Source of the DNA: Chitinophagaceae bacterium
Lineage (GTDB): Bacteria; Bacteroidota; Bacteroidia; Chitinophagales; Chitinophagaceae
Length of the DNA: 64,000 nt
Assembly (NCBI GenBank): GCA_016720825.1
Contig: JADKJV010000001.1
Coordinates: 62,001 to 126,000 of the forward strand
Direction of reading: 5' to 3'
The stretch's first letter is position 1. The number at the start of each line of letters is the position of its first letter. The position numbers were made by a program, and so were the translations under genes. Positions 25,127-35,894 of this stretch are shown piece by piece. Under the pieces are notes generated by a model. It did no database searches and was not told where the DNA came from. It worked only from the letters and a program-made list of their open reading frames with translations.

Positions 25127-25211
25127 CCACAAAGGTCACTAAGAAAATACAAGAAGGCCACAAAGATTCAACCTTTGTGGCCTTCTTGTATTTTCTTTGC
25201 GCACTTAGTGG
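25127..25211. repeat. CTTTGTGG palindrome between convergent genes, copy 1
   Basis: A 22-bp perfect inner stem (25144-25165 with 25173-25194, 7-nt loop) is extended by imperfect outer arms CCACAAAGGTCACTAAG/CTTTGCGCACTTAGTGG. It probably works as a bidirectional terminator. Confidence 0.8.
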
Positions 25212-25233
25212 TTTTGTATTTCAACCAGCCTCT

Positions 25234-28200
25234 TTACATCTTTTCCTTCTCCTTCTTCAACCCAATCACCGGCACCGCTTTCGCCCGTATCAACTCATTC
25301 AACGCAGGAATATCCTTACTCCTTATATCATTCAGCTTCTGCAATTGCTCATCACATTTCACAGACAGGTCAGCATAAACTTCAATGCATTGTTTGCTGG
25401 GAGCCATGTTACCGCTGTTGGCTGCATCGAAGAGTCCGCTCAGTTTATCATTCAGCCGGATAGGGAAGTTCAGCACATCCTGGCTGCTTTTGGCTTTGGT
25501 TTGGTATAAGGCTTCTTCAATGCCGGTGAGTTTCTTATTGATACTGTCGGCCAGCGTTTTGATTTCCTTAATAGAATCTTTTTCCTGGCGGCCGGTGAAC
25601 TCATTGATCTGGCTGCGGAGTGTGCGGATATCTTTTATAGCCTGCTGTACATCATTGAATCGGCCCTGTACTTTGGTCAGGAATTCAAACTGGGCATCAT
25701 ACTCTGCCTGGCTGATTTTGTAATTGGGATCCGGCAGCACCGTGAATGTGCCTTCAGCGGTATCGGCACCCACTTTCATTTTATAATAGTAACGGCCCGG
25801 CGCCGCAAGGATGCCGCCCGGAACTCCATTCCACAACACCATACCTTCCATCCTTTCAGATTCAGGATAAACCAGGTTCCAGTTGAATTTGTTGGTACCC
25901 GGTGTGATTTCAAATTTGTCTTTCGCTTCTTTGGCATCGGTGCTGAATGTGCGGATCAGTTTTTTATCCTTATCCATAATGGCAACCGAAGCTTTTGTGC
26001 TGTCTGTTACATTTTTTGCATAGTAGTTCAGGACTACGCCCGCCGGTGGATTCATCCCCGCATTGCGGGGCGCCCCGAAATTCCTGAAACCGCCACTGCT
26101 CATCCGGTACGTGGTATTCACCGGATATACATACAGGCTCCTGTTAGCGATATCCGGATTCAGTTCCTGTACCTGTGTGAGGTCATCCAGTACCCAGAAT
26201 GCACGGCCCTGGGTAGCTACAATCAGGTCGTTTTCCTTGATCGTTAAATCAGTAATGGGAACAACAGGCAGGTTGAGCTGGAATTTTTTCCAGTTAGTTC
26301 CATAATCATAACTGATATACATGCCGAATTCAGTGCCTGCATATAACAGTCCCGGTTTTTTGTGATCGGCACGGATAGCACGGGTAAAATGCATTTTATC
26401 GATTCCGCTTACAATCAGCTTCCAGGTTTTGCCATAATCTTCAGTCATATATAAATAAGGCGCATAATCATCGCTCTTATACCTCGTGCCGGCGAAATAG
26501 GCAACACCTTTGCGGAAAGGATCTGTTTCCACACAATTCCACATGATCCATTTCGGGCAATCTTTTGGTGTAACATTTTCCCAGTTTTTTCCGCTGTCTT
26601 TTGAAACGGAAATCACACCATCATCACTGCCTGTCCATAAAACATTTTCTTCCGTTACACTTTCACACGCTGTGAATATGGTACAGTAATATTCAACGGA
26701 TGTATTATCCTGTGTAATGGGACCGCCGCTTGATTTCTGTTTGGCTTTGTCGTTCGTGGTCAGGTCCGGGGAAATCTGCTGCCAGTTGGCGCCTTCGTTT
26801 TCTGTTGCAAACAGGGCATTGCCTGCACAATAGAGTTTCTTTGGGTTATGCGGTGAGAAGAAAATGGGGAAATTCCACTGGAAACGGAAACGCTGAACAT
26901 CAGCGCCGGCGCCCATGGGGTTATCGGGCCATACGCTGATGGCGCGGTTTTCACCGGTTTTATGATCAAGCCGGGATAAATAACCACCGTAATTACCACC
27001 ATACACGATATCCGGGTTGAGGGGATCTGCAACCACATAGCCGCTTTCAGATCCGGCGGTTGGCTCCCAATCCTGTTCTGTAATAGCACTGCCATACGTC
27101 CTGCTTTTAATCCGCACTGTACTGTTATCCTGCTGTGCACCGAGGATGCGGTATGGAAAACTATTGTCGGTGCTCACCCGGTAAAACTGTGCTGTGGGCT
27201 GGTTCATATAACTGCTCCAGTTGCCGGCACCATCAAAACTGACCTGGGCACCGCCATCATCAGCCACAATCATACGGTTACCATCTTCAGGATCTAGCCA
27301 TAAATCATGGTGGTCGCCATGCGGGGTGGTATTCACGGCCTGGAAGGTTTTGCCGCCATCCCGGCTGCGCATGAAATTCACATTGGGACAGTAAACGGTA
27401 TTTTCATTTTTCGGATCAACATATACTCTTGAATAATACCAGGCGCGCTGGCGGATATTGTTATCGTTGCTGCCTAACGTCCAGGTATCGCCACCGTCAT
27501 TACTTACAAACAAACCGCCTTTTTCATTTTCAACCAGTGCATAAATTTTATCGGGGTTCGATGGAGCCACGGCCACACCTACGATTCCCCATACACCGGC
27601 AGGTAATCCTTTTTTAGATTTTAAAGAAGTCCAGGTATCACCGCCATCTGTACTTTTCCATAAGCCGCTGCCTTCGCCGCCGCTTTCCAGGCTGTAAGGC
27701 GTACGGATCAAACGCCAGGTTCCGGCATATAATACAGCAGGATTGCCCGGCTCCATCACCAGTTCACTGCAACCGGTTTGGTTATTGATGTATAAAGTTT
27801 TTTTCCATGTTTTACCGCCATCGGTTGTTTTGAAAATACCCCGCTCTTCGTTGGGACCAAACAAATGTCCCATCACGGCCACCCATACGGTATTCGGATC
27901 ACGGGGATGGACGACGATGCGGATGATATGCCGGCCGTCTTTCAGTCCTGCATTTTTCCAGGTGCGGCCGCCATCATCGCTGCGCCAGAATCCGCCCAGG
28001 CCCTCACTTACATTGCCGCGCATGGTATTTTCACCTTCACCTGCATAAATTACATTCTCATCAGATGGGGCAACCGATACAGCCCCGATACTGCCCCCGA
28101 AAAACTTATCACTGATATTTTTCCAGTTGCTGCCGCCATCGGCAGATTTCCAAACGCCGCCACCGGTTGATCCGAAGTAAAAAGTATTCCTGTTTTTATA

Positions 28201-28374
28201 ACTGCCGGTTACTGCACCGCTGCGGCCGCCGCGCCAGGGACCTACCAGTCTGTATTTGAGTTTTGACAATAAAACAGAATCCGCATTATTTGCGGGAGGG
28301 GTTGTTGGTTTTTTAACCTGCGAAAAAACGGGGAGTGCCATACAGGCGAAAACCAGTAAGATGAGCCTTTTCAT
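25234..28374 (-). CDS. Exported BNR/sortilin-type beta-propeller protein
   Basis: 1046 residues with signal peptide MKRLILLVFACMALPVFSQ. Many BNR/Asp-box repeats (S-x-D-x-G-x-x-W), for example SADGGSNWKN, SDDGGRTWKN, TTDGGKTWKK, STDGGDTWTS, SNDGGDTWTL and SKDSGKNWEN, form a propeller like VPS10/sortilin. The C-terminal part has a FlgD-like or Ig-like beta domain (residues about 780-890) and a coiled-coil-rich end. The family is abundant in Bacteroidota and often called glycosyl hydrolase without proof. No catalytic residues are evident, so protein or glycan binding is as likely. Confidence 0.85.
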   Translation of the reverse strand: MKRLILLVFACMALPVFSQVKKPTTPPANNADSVLLSKLKYRLVGPWRGGRSGAVTGSYKNRNTFYFGSTGGGVWKSADGGSNWKNISDKFFGGSIGAVSVAPSDENVIYAGEGENTMRGNVSEGLGGFWRSDDGGRTWKNAGLKDGRHIIRIVVHPRDPNTVWVAVMGHLFGPNEERGIFKTTDGGKTWKKTLYINNQTGCSELVMEPGNPAVLYAGTWRLIRTPYSLESGGEGSGLWKSTDGGDTWTSLKSKKGLPAGVWGIVGVAVAPSNPDKIYALVENEKGGLFVSNDGGDTWTLGSNDNNIRQRAWYYSRVYVDPKNENTVYCPNVNFMRSRDGGKTFQAVNTTPHGDHHDLWLDPEDGNRMIVADDGGAQVSFDGAGNWSSYMNQPTAQFYRVSTDNSFPYRILGAQQDNSTVRIKSRTYGSAITEQDWEPTAGSESGYVVADPLNPDIVYGGNYGGYLSRLDHKTGENRAISVWPDNPMGAGADVQRFRFQWNFPIFFSPHNPKKLYCAGNALFATENEGANWQQISPDLTTNDKAKQKSSGGPITQDNTSVEYYCTIFTACESVTEENVLWTGSDDGVISVSKDSGKNWENVTPKDCPKWIMWNCVETDPFRKGVAYFAGTRYKSDDYAPYLYMTEDYGKTWKLIVSGIDKMHFTRAIRADHKKPGLLYAGTEFGMYISYDYGTNWKKFQLNLPVVPITDLTIKENDLIVATQGRAFWVLDDLTQVQELNPDIANRSLYVYPVNTTYRMSSGGFRNFGAPRNAGMNPPAGVVLNYYAKNVTDSTKASVAIMDKDKKLIRTFSTDAKEAKDKFEITPGTNKFNWNLVYPESERMEGMVLWNGVPGGILAAPGRYYYKMKVGADTAEGTFTVLPDPNYKISQAEYDAQFEFLTKVQGRFNDVQQAIKDIRTLRSQINEFTGRQEKDSIKEIKTLADSINKKLTGIEEALYQTKAKSSQDVLNFPIRLNDKLSGLFDAANSGNMAPSKQCIEVYADLSVKCDEQLQKLNDIRSKDIPALNELIRAKAVPVIGLKKEKEKM

Positions 28375-28432
28375 ATGGAAGTTAGTTGAGTGTTTGAAGA
28401 TACTGATTTACCTTTTATTGGAAATCCTTCAC

Positions 28433-30089
28433 ATGTCTTCATTTTTAGTCAGCGGCAAGCTGGTAGATATCACAGCACGCAGTATTTATCCGGCTACAGT
28501 AAAAGTAAATAACGGAAAAATTGAATCTGTTACACCTGACAATACTGTTCCCGAAAATGCGCCATTTATCTTACCGGGTTTTATTGACAGCCACATCCAT
28601 ATTGAAAGTTCCATGCTGGTGCCTTCGGAGTTTGCCAAACTGGCGGTAATCCATGGTACGGTTTCTACTGTAAGCGACCCGCATGAAATTGCCAATGTAT
28701 GCGGCATGGAGGGTGTGGACTTCATGATTGAAAACGGGAAAACAGTTCCTTTCAAATTCAATTTTGGCGCACCCAGTTGTGTACCTGCTACGATTTTTGA
28801 AACAGCCGGTGCCAGCCTGGATTCAGCAGATGTACACAAGCTGCTACAAAGGGATGAAATAAAATACCTGAGCGAGATGATGAATTTCCCCGGGGTATTA
28901 TTCAAGGATGAGGAAGTGATGAAAAAAATTGCTTCTGCCCACCAGCTGGGTAAACCGGTGGATGGACATGCACCTGGTCTGCGCGGCGAACAGGCCCGCG
29001 AATATATTGCGGCCGGTATTTCAACAGACCATGAATGTTTCACTGCGGATGAAGCACTGGATAAATTAAAATACGGGATGAAGATTATCATCCGCGAAGG
29101 AAGTGCTGCCAGGAATTTTGAAGCGCTGGCAGATTTGCTGCATGAACATTACGCGAATATGATGTTCTGCAGTGATGATAAACATCCCGACAGCCTGGTA
29201 CTGGGTCATATCAACCAGCTCTGTGCCCGGGCAGTGGCAAAAGGCATAGATATATTTAAAGTATTGCAGGCTGCCTGCATCAACCCGGTTCATCATTACA
29301 AACTGGATGTGGGTTTACTCCGGGCGGGTGATCATGCAGATTTTATTGTTGTCAAAGACCTGGTGGATTTTAATGTTGAACAAACCTATATCAACGGTCA
29401 GCTGGTGGCGAATAATGGCCTGTCGCTGATTACCACAACCCCTTCGGCCATCATCAACCAGTTTACCTGTTCCCCGAAAACAACAGCTGATTTCGAAATA
29501 CCCTGGAATGGTGAAACAGAAATCCCCGTTATTGAAGCGCTGGAAGGCCAGCTGATCACAAACAAACTGATACTGCCGCCTGCAGTGGAAAACGGGAAAA
29601 TGATCAGTGATCCCGGGAATGACATCTTGAAAATTGTGGTCGTGAACCGTTACTCAGGATGCACCTGTGGCCAAAGCGTTTATCCGCAACTTCGGGTTAA
29701 AGAAAGGGGCACTGGCATCATCAGTGGCGCATGACAGCCACAATATCGTGGCCGTAGGTGTGGATGATGAAAGCCTTTGCCTGGCAGTCAATAAAATCAT
29801 CGAATGCCAGGGCGGTGTGAGTGTGGCAGATTGTTTTACTATGCCCGGGGAAAAAGATATGGTGAAGAATTTTTCTGTGCTGCCCTTACCTGTGGCAGGT
29901 CTGATGACTAATATGGACGGCGACATGGTAGCAACTGTTTATACTGCCATTGACCAGGCAGCAAAAGGATATGGATCCACGCTGGCTGCTCCGTTTATGA
30001 CTTTATCATTTATGGCATTGCTGGTGATTCCGCACCTGAAGCTGAGTGATAAAGGGTTGTTTGACGGGGATAGTTTTAAGTTTGTTTAA
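28433..30089 (+). pseudogene. ade: Adenine deaminase, single frameshift
   Basis: Converts adenine to hypoxanthine. Starts at ATG 28433 (MSSFLVSGKLVDI). Amidohydrolase metal site DSHIHIESSM, VSDPHEIANVCG, DGHAPGL, STDHE and CSDDKHPD are all visible. The C-terminal domain has SHDSHNIVAVG and the conserved GLMT region. An extra G at GG 29657-29658 shifts the frame; removing it gives NRYSDAPVAKAFIRNFG and a protein of 551 residues, the family size. The lesion is probably a sequence error. The gene starts 58 bp from the divergent BNR gene. Confidence 0.9.
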
Positions 30090-30284
30090 ATGCAGATTGC
30101 CGGGAACAAAGTTGAGCATGACTAACAAAAACATTTTTCCCTCCCGGGTAACCCGGAAAAATCAAAGACCTTCAGTATCTTGACCCCGTTTATAATTAAT
30201 AAACCGGGCCGGGTATTTCCGGCCAGCTAATCCAGCGTCTATATTAACAAAGTCGGCATGCTATCATGCTAAACATTTCCCGGT

Positions 30285-32228
30285 ATGATGAAACTGCAGT
30301 TCAGTAAATGGAAGCTTAGTGTTAATATCTACTTAGCGCTGGCATTGTCATTACTGATCATGATGTTCATACTTTTTATCAGCCGCTTTATCTTTTACTG
30401 GCTGAATATGGAATATTTCCCGGGCATCAGTTTCAGCGACTGGCTACGGATTATCCGGGGCGGCTTCCGGTTCGACCTGGCAGCTGTGCTTTACCTGAAC
30501 CTGCTGTTTATTTTCCTCATGATTTTACCCTTCCCTTTCAGGCATATTCCCTGGTACCAGCGGATTACAAAATGGGTATTCTATATCATGAACAGCCTGG
30601 GCATCGTGGTGAACTGTATAGATTTTATTTATTTCAGGTTCACACTCCGCCGGTCAACCACTGATGTGCTGAAAGAGTTTTCCCATGAAAAAGGAAAAGG
30701 GAATTTCCTGTTTACTTTCATGATTGATTACTGGTATGTGGTAATTATTTGTGCCGCACTGATCGCCCTGCTTGTATTCCTTTATAACCGGATACAGATC
30801 CGCAAACCGGAAATCATTAAACCCTGGGTGTATTATCCAACCTGTATTGTTCTTTTTCCTGTGATTATCGTGGGACTTGTTGGTGGCATCCGCGGCGATT
30901 TCAAATACAGCACCCGCCCGATCACCATGAGTAATGCCGGTGAATATGTATCCGTACCCGGCGAAATCCCGTTGGTGCTGAATACCCCGTTCTGCCTGAT
31001 CAGGACCATCCGGCAGACATTTTACCACAAGGAAAAATATTTCGCGGAGGATGCTGTTGAAAATATTTATACCCCTGTTCAGCAGCTGGTATCTGACAAA
31101 CCGTTCCGGCCCGACAATGTAGTAATCATCATCCTGGAAAGTTATGGCCGGGAAGGGATCGGGTATTATAATAAAGACCTGAAGAACGGCACTTATAAAG
31201 GTTATACACCATTTCTTGATTCATTGATTGCTGTCAGTGCAACCTGCGAAAACACATTTGCCAATGGACGTAAATCCATTGACGCCATGCCCTCCATATT
31301 AACCAGTATCCCCGCAGGAGAAAATCCTTTTGTACTTACGCCCTATGCATCAAACAGGATTAAAAGCCTGCCCATGATCCTGAAAGAAAAAGGTTACCAG
31401 ACCTCTTTCTTCCATGGCGCACCAAACGGGTCAATGGGATTCAAAGCATTTGTCAACCTCATTGGGGTAGATAAATATTTCGGGAAGGATGAATACAATA
31501 ATAATGCAGATTTCGACGGGCTTTGGGGAATCTGGGATGAACCATTCTTCCAGTATTTCGCACATACACTGGATACAATCAGGCAGCCTTTTTTCTCCAC
31601 CATCTTTTCTGTATCCTCACATCACCCGTATAAAGTCCCGGAAAAATACAAAGGCGTTTTCCCGAAAGGAGACCTTCCCATCCACCAGTGTATGGGATAT
31701 ACAGATATGGCACTGCGTAAATTTTTCAAAACAGTTTCCACCATGAGCTGGTTTAAGCATACGCTTTTTGTAATCACAGCAGACCATGCAACCATCTCCC
31801 ATTTTCCCGAATACCAGACCGCCTGGGGTTATATGTCGATACCCGTTGTATTTTATCACGCAGAAGATACCTTACTCAGGAACGCAGAAAAAACAATGTC
31901 GCAACAAACAGACATTATGCCCAGCGTGCTTTCTTACCTGAATTATTCCGGCAAAATTGTTTCATTCGGCAAAAGTATTTTCACCCCATCCAACGAACAT
32001 TTTGTGGTTAACTATATCAACGGTTTCCAGCTGCTGAAAGATAATTACCTGCTGCAGTTTGACGGACAAAAGACATCCGGTCTTTATGATTACACCCACG
32101 ACCGTCTTTTAAAAACAAACCTGAAAGACAAACTCCCGGTTATACGCGACAGCCTCGAGCTGAAACTGAAAGCTTATATCCAGCAATATCATAATCGGCT
32201 GGTGGAAGATAAAATGTGGCCGGGATAG
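30285..32228 (+). CDS. LTA synthase/sulfatase-family membrane phosphotransferase
   Basis: 647 residues. Five N-terminal membrane helices (to about 215) are followed by an extracytoplasmic alkaline-phosphatase-superfamily domain. The metal Glu is in VVIIILESYGREG, the probable nucleophile is Ser in NGRKSIDAMPS (a Thr in LtaS), the DH motif is FVITADHAT, and a further His site is VSSHHPYKVP. Gram-negative members include MdoB-type glycerophosphate and phosphoethanolamine transferases, so envelope glycan or lipid decoration is likely. It is preceded by about 195 bp without a gene (30090-30284) and is not in an operon with adenine deaminase in any clear way. Confidence 0.85.
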   Translation: MMKLQFSKWKLSVNIYLALALSLLIMMFILFISRFIFYWLNMEYFPGISFSDWLRIIRGGFRFDLAAVLYLNLLFIFLMILPFPFRHIPWYQRITKWVFYIMNSLGIVVNCIDFIYFRFTLRRSTTDVLKEFSHEKGKGNFLFTFMIDYWYVVIICAALIALLVFLYNRIQIRKPEIIKPWVYYPTCIVLFPVIIVGLVGGIRGDFKYSTRPITMSNAGEYVSVPGEIPLVLNTPFCLIRTIRQTFYHKEKYFAEDAVENIYTPVQQLVSDKPFRPDNVVIIILESYGREGIGYYNKDLKNGTYKGYTPFLDSLIAVSATCENTFANGRKSIDAMPSILTSIPAGENPFVLTPYASNRIKSLPMILKEKGYQTSFFHGAPNGSMGFKAFVNLIGVDKYFGKDEYNNNADFDGLWGIWDEPFFQYFAHTLDTIRQPFFSTIFSVSSHHPYKVPEKYKGVFPKGDLPIHQCMGYTDMALRKFFKTVSTMSWFKHTLFVITADHATISHFPEYQTAWGYMSIPVVFYHAEDTLLRNAEKTMSQQTDIMPSVLSYLNYSGKIVSFGKSIFTPSNEHFVVNYINGFQLLKDNYLLQFDGQKTSGLYDYTHDRLLKTNLKDKLPVIRDSLELKLKAYIQQYHNRLVEDKMWPG

Positions 32229-32314
32229 ACAGGAAGACGGAAAGTCCGCAAGTCGGAGAAAGTCAAAATAAAACGTTAAGAAAATACCTGTTACCAGTTA
32301 CAGTTACCTCAGAT

Positions 32315-32363
32315 TACCTGCCTCCTGCTACCTGCTTCCTGCTACCTGCTACCTGCTACCTGC
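32315..32363. repeat. TACCTGC tandem repeat
   Basis: Seven-base units TACCTGC, TTCCTGC and related follow each other about seven times. The same C-T-G-C-rich family occurs at 821-857. The gap 32229-32489 has nothing else recognisable. Confidence 0.65.
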
Positions 32364-32489
32364 GCCCTTCTCCTTCCTTTCACTCCAATTTAACACCCTC
32401 CAGCAATTTCACATTTCATTTATTAATCAATCTCCCAAATAAAGCATCTATATAGTAAAGAAAGTTTTATCACCTCAAAAACGAAGTAT

Positions 32490-32783
32490 ATGAAACAAGC
32501 TTTACACATTGCCGCCATTTTTGACGAACCCGAACTGATGCAGAATCTCGTGGAAAAGCTTGCTTACCGCCGCCACGATGCCGGGTTCTGTAATGAAAAA
32601 GTCCCGGATGGTTCTGAGGCGCTGGAAACATCTTCTACCGAAGCTTATGTAAGCGGTACGGTGATCCTGGAATCCGATAACGAGGAAACGATTCGCATGC
32701 CTTTTATCACCTGTTTTATGTTTACCTGTATCAAGGCTGCAGAAGAACCTTACCAGCTGAGCTGGAGTTTCTCCTTATCCTGA
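32490..32783 (+). CDS. Hypothetical protein, 97 residues
   Basis: Not recognised. The sequence starts MKQALHIAAIFDEPEL, is acidic in the middle (GSEALETSSTEAY, ESDNEETIRM) and ends with a hydrophobic ITCFMFTCIKAAEE stretch. It has no signal peptide. The ATG at 32490 follows an A-rich leader, and codon use looks like its neighbours, so it is probably real. It sits before the LiaF-like operon but 120 bp away, with a separate promoter between. Confidence 0.55.
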   Translation: MKQALHIAAIFDEPELMQNLVEKLAYRRHDAGFCNEKVPDGSEALETSSTEAYVSGTVILESDNEETIRMPFITCFMFTCIKAAEEPYQLSWSFSLS

Positions 32784-32854
32784 TATCCGGGAGGCATTTT
32801 CACCCCTTCAAATCCCCCGTTCACCGAGATTACGGTGTGTATGGCCCAAAGGCC

Positions 32855-32886
32855 CTTGCCAGAGCTCTGCCACAGGCTTAGTTTTG
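32855..32886 (+). promoter_or_regulatory. Promoter of the LiaF-like/LytS/LytTR cluster with embedded palindrome
   Basis: CTTG (32855-32858) and a perfect -7 box TAGTTTTG (32879-32886) are spaced 20 bp, 17 bp before the ATG at 32903. The spacer holds CAGAGCTCTG (32860-32869), a perfect 10-bp palindrome placed where a repressor would block polymerase. Confidence 0.55.
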
Positions 32887-32902
32887 GGTCAAATTAAAGG
32901 CT

Positions 32903-33729
32903 ATGACAGATTATAATAATTCCCGCGAACAGTGGAGAGAAGAAAGAAGAAGGAGAAGGGAAGAAAGAAGGGAACAGTTCCGCCAGTTTGGAATGGTACA
33001 CGGCAGTGGCGATCATAACCCGGTATGGACCGGTCTCCTGATATTACTGATTGGTGTGGTGGCATTACTGAGAGCCACCGTGGATGGATTCCCCACCTGG
33101 GTTTTCAGCTGGCAATCACTTTAATACTGCTTGGTCTTATCATTGGCGTAAAACACCGTTTCCGCGGAGCTGCCTGGTTTGTGCTGATACTGGTGGGTGG
33201 CGTATTCCTTATCAATGATATTTATCCTGTTCTTACGTTCAGGTATCTCTGGCCATTAATCCTGATTGTAATTGGCCTGTTCCTGATCTTAAGACCCCGT
33301 CACAGGTTCGGAAACATTGGGGATGATGAAAAAAAAAGCAATGTGACGGGTACGCCCGGGCCGGGACCTGAAAGCGAAAAAGTAACCCGTGAAAATTTTG
33401 TTGACTCCGTTTGCATATTCAGCGGCAACAAGAAAAATATTTTCTCCAAGGATTTTAAAGGGGCTGATATAGTGAACATCTTCGGTGGCACAGAACTCAA
33501 TTTAACCCAGGCCGATATCCATGGCAGGGTTCCGGTTGAATTCACCACCATCTTTGGCGGTGCCAAACTCATCATCCCTTCCAACTGGGCGGTGCAGTCT
33601 GAGGCGGTAACGATTTTCGGCGGGCTTGAAGACAAACGTTCCGTATCACAGGGCCCGGAAAATTCAGAAAAGACCCTGGTGCTTAAAGGCACGATCATAT
33701 TCGGAGGCATAGAAATCAAAAGCTTTTAA
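32903..33729 (+). pseudogene. LiaF/LiaI-like membrane protein, single frameshift
   Basis: A highly basic N-terminus (REERRRRREERREQ) precedes three to four membrane helices (LLILLIGVVALL; FVLILVGGVFLIND; LWPLILIVIGLFLIL). The C-terminal beta-helical repeats of LiaF type follow: ADIVNIFGGTELNL, VEFTTIFGGAKLII, EAVTIFGGLEDK, TIIFGGIEIKSF. The frame breaks at 33113: one extra C gives FSWPITLILLGLIIG and a protein of about 275 residues. The family is linked to envelope-stress two-component systems, which agrees with the kinase and regulator downstream. Confidence 0.82.
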
Positions 33730-33746
33730 AACTAATAACCACTGCT

Positions 33747-34106
33747 ATGAACTGGTACCTGGCCAAAATGGTTTTTCAGATTATTTGCGGAGAAGGTCAT
33801 CACCGCCCGCAATTTGATGAACAGCTCCGCCTGTTACAGGCCGGGAGCCGTGAAGAAGCCCTGCACAAAGCCCAGTTACTGGGCATGCGTGAACAGGAAA
33901 GTTTTTTCAACTGCCAGGAGCAACTGGTACAATGGCAGTTTGTAAACACCAGTGAATTATACCGGCTCGACCAGCTGGTGGATGGTGCGGAATTATACTC
34001 CAGGGTGGAAGAACCGGAAGACGCAGATCATTATATGCATACCATACGCAACCGCGCTGAACAATTGGTGTTCGGTGAAACACACGCAATACTGAACCTG
34101 GCCTGA
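33747..34106 (+). CDS. DUF4288 domain protein
   Basis: 119 residues, starting MNWYLAKMVFQIICGEGHHRPQFDEQLRLL, typical of DUF4288. No catalytic motif is evident and it is cytoplasmic by sequence. It sits 17 bp after the LiaF-like gene and 1 bp before the kinase, clearly in the same operon. Its role is unknown, perhaps accessory to signalling. Confidence 0.8.
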   Translation: MNWYLAKMVFQIICGEGHHRPQFDEQLRLLQAGSREEALHKAQLLGMREQESFFNCQEQLVQWQFVNTSELYRLDQLVDGAELYSRVEEPEDADHYMHTIRNRAEQLVFGETHAILNLA

Positions 34107-34107
34107 T

Positions 34108-35157
34108 ATGACAGCATCCATCATGTCCATAACCAGGTTCAGGATCATCTTTATCTTTTGCTGGGTTGAACTGATGTTCAACCAGGCTCTGGTATTGCAT
34201 TTATTCAATCTTCCCTGGAGCGCATCTATTATAGACAGCCTGATCAGCAATTCAATCCTGTTACTCGCCGGTTTGCTGATCATGAATACCCTGCGGTACT
34301 ATATGCCCCGGGGCCAGCAATTCATCAACATATTCGTTTTATGCGTGCTGCTGACCATCCTCTGGCTGCTGCTCAGCCGCTGGTTGTTACATATTTCCCT
34401 GAAACATTACACAGATTATTCCGAAATCCTGCGTCACTCACTGACGATCCGTTTCAGTCTTGGATTTTTGTTATTGGGATGCATTACCATGATATCCATC
34501 CTCTGGTTCAACCAGCAGGAACAAAAAGAAAAAGACAGCCGTAAAACCGATGCGGAAAAACTGGCGCGTGAAGCTGAATTATTCAAACTCCGCCAGCAAT
34601 TACAGCCGCACTTCCTGTTCAACAGCCTGAATTCAATCAATGCACTGATCGGAACCCGGCCTGCGGAAGCACGTAAAATGGTGCAACAGCTTTCCGATTT
34701 CCTGCGGGGCACCATTAAAAAAGAGGATACCCAATGGGTAACGCTCGGGGAAGAACTGCAATACCTGCAGCTATACCTGGAAATCGAAAAAGTGCGCTTT
34801 GGAAACAGGCTGACAACAGTTGTTGATTGCAAAGGCAATGCGTCTGATTTAAAAATGCCTTCGTTTGCTTTTACAGCCTATTGTTGAAAATGCCATCAAA
34901 TTCGGATTGTATGATACAACCGGCGATACGGTCATCCGGATTTCTGCTGAGCAGGATGAAAAAATAACCTGGTGATCCGGGTAGACAATCCATTTGACCC
35001 GGAAACATCCTCTCCCAAACAAGGCACCGGTTTTGGGTTAAGTTCACTGAAACGCAGACTCTATCTTTTATTTGCGCGGACGGACCTTTTACAAACCTCC
35101 GCTGAAGGCAATATCTTTACAACCACAGTACAATTACCCCAGTCAATTATATCATGA
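34108..35157 (+). pseudogene. LytS/YehU-type sensor histidine kinase, two compensating frameshifts
   Basis: Four N-terminal membrane helices (to about 140), a short coiled coil, and the His_kinase motif QLQPHFLFNSLNSINALI, with the phospho-acceptor His. The HATPase part reads PSLLLQPIVENAIKFGLYD and GTGFGLSSLKRRL. An extra T in TTT 34864-34866 and a missing A in the A6 run at 34959-34964 move part of the ATPase domain out of frame; correcting both gives about 349 residues. It overlaps the LytTR regulator by four bases (ATGA), a standard pair. Confidence 0.86.
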
Positions 35158-35894
35158 GCAAGATTATTATTATAGACGACGAGCCCCTGGCACGCAGTAT
35201 GGTGCGTGAATACCTGGAGCTGCATCCTGAACTTGAAATCTCCGCTGAATGCGGCGATGGTTTTGATGGCGTGAAAGCAATCCAGCAACACCAGCCCGAC
35301 CTGATTTTCCTGGATATACAGATGCCGAAAATCAACGGCTTTGAAATGCTGGAACTGCTTGACCAGCCACCCGCAGTTATTTTCACTACGGCATTCGACG
35401 AATATGCCATCAAGGCATTCGAAGCACATGCCATAGATTACCTGCTGAAACCTTTTAACCAGGACCGGTTCGACAAAGCCATTGCGCGCTGGAAAGAACA
35501 ACAGGCCAACGAATCTGAAAAAAGAACAAAAGATTTGCTGGAAACCGCTTCCCATTCACCGCAGCAAAGCCAGCGCATTGTAGTGAGGAACGGCAGTAAA
35601 ATCAAAATCATCCCTGTAACCGATGTGCTTTACCTTGAAGCAGCAGATGATTATGTAAAAATCCACACCAGCGACGGCTATTACCTGAAAAATAAAACCA
35701 TGGGCCATTTTGAGAATGCGCTCGACGGACAGGTATTCGTGCGGTCACACCGTTCCTATATTGTAAATGTGCAGGAGATTACCCGGATTGATCCTTATGA
35801 AAAAGATAACCATGTGGCGATATTGAGGAATGGGGTGAAGGTGCCGGTGAGCCGGGGTGGATTTGGAAAGTTGAAAGAGGTATTGGGGTTATAA
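35154..35894 (+). CDS. LytTR-family response regulator
   Basis: 246 residues. Receiver domain: DDE at 8-10, phospho-acceptor Asp in LIFLDIQMP (residue 55), Lys in LLKPFN near 102. LytTR DNA-binding domain from about 142, with VLYLEAADDYVKIHT, FVRSHRSYIVN and the NGVKVPVSRG end. Such regulators bind promoter repeats through the beta-strand LytTR fold. It is the partner of the preceding kinase, whose target may include this operon. Confidence 0.93.
   Translation: MSKIIIIDDEPLARSMVREYLELHPELEISAECGDGFDGVKAIQQHQPDLIFLDIQMPKINGFEMLELLDQPPAVIFTTAFDEYAIKAFEAHAIDYLLKPFNQDRFDKAIARWKEQQANESEKRTKDLLETASHSPQQSQRIVVRNGSKIKIIPVTDVLYLEAADDYVKIHTSDGYYLKNKTMGHFENALDGQVFVRSHRSYIVNVQEITRIDPYEKDNHVAILRNGVKVPVSRGGFGKLKEVLGL

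Noticed and set aside
28256..28432. Longer N-terminus of adenine deaminase
   Set aside because: It runs antisense through the BNR protein signal peptide, while ATG 28433 gives the normal family start.
34864..34964. Programmed frameshifting in the LytS kinase
   Set aside because: Two opposite one-base changes at unrelated sites without slippery heptamer plus pseudoknot; sequence error fits better.
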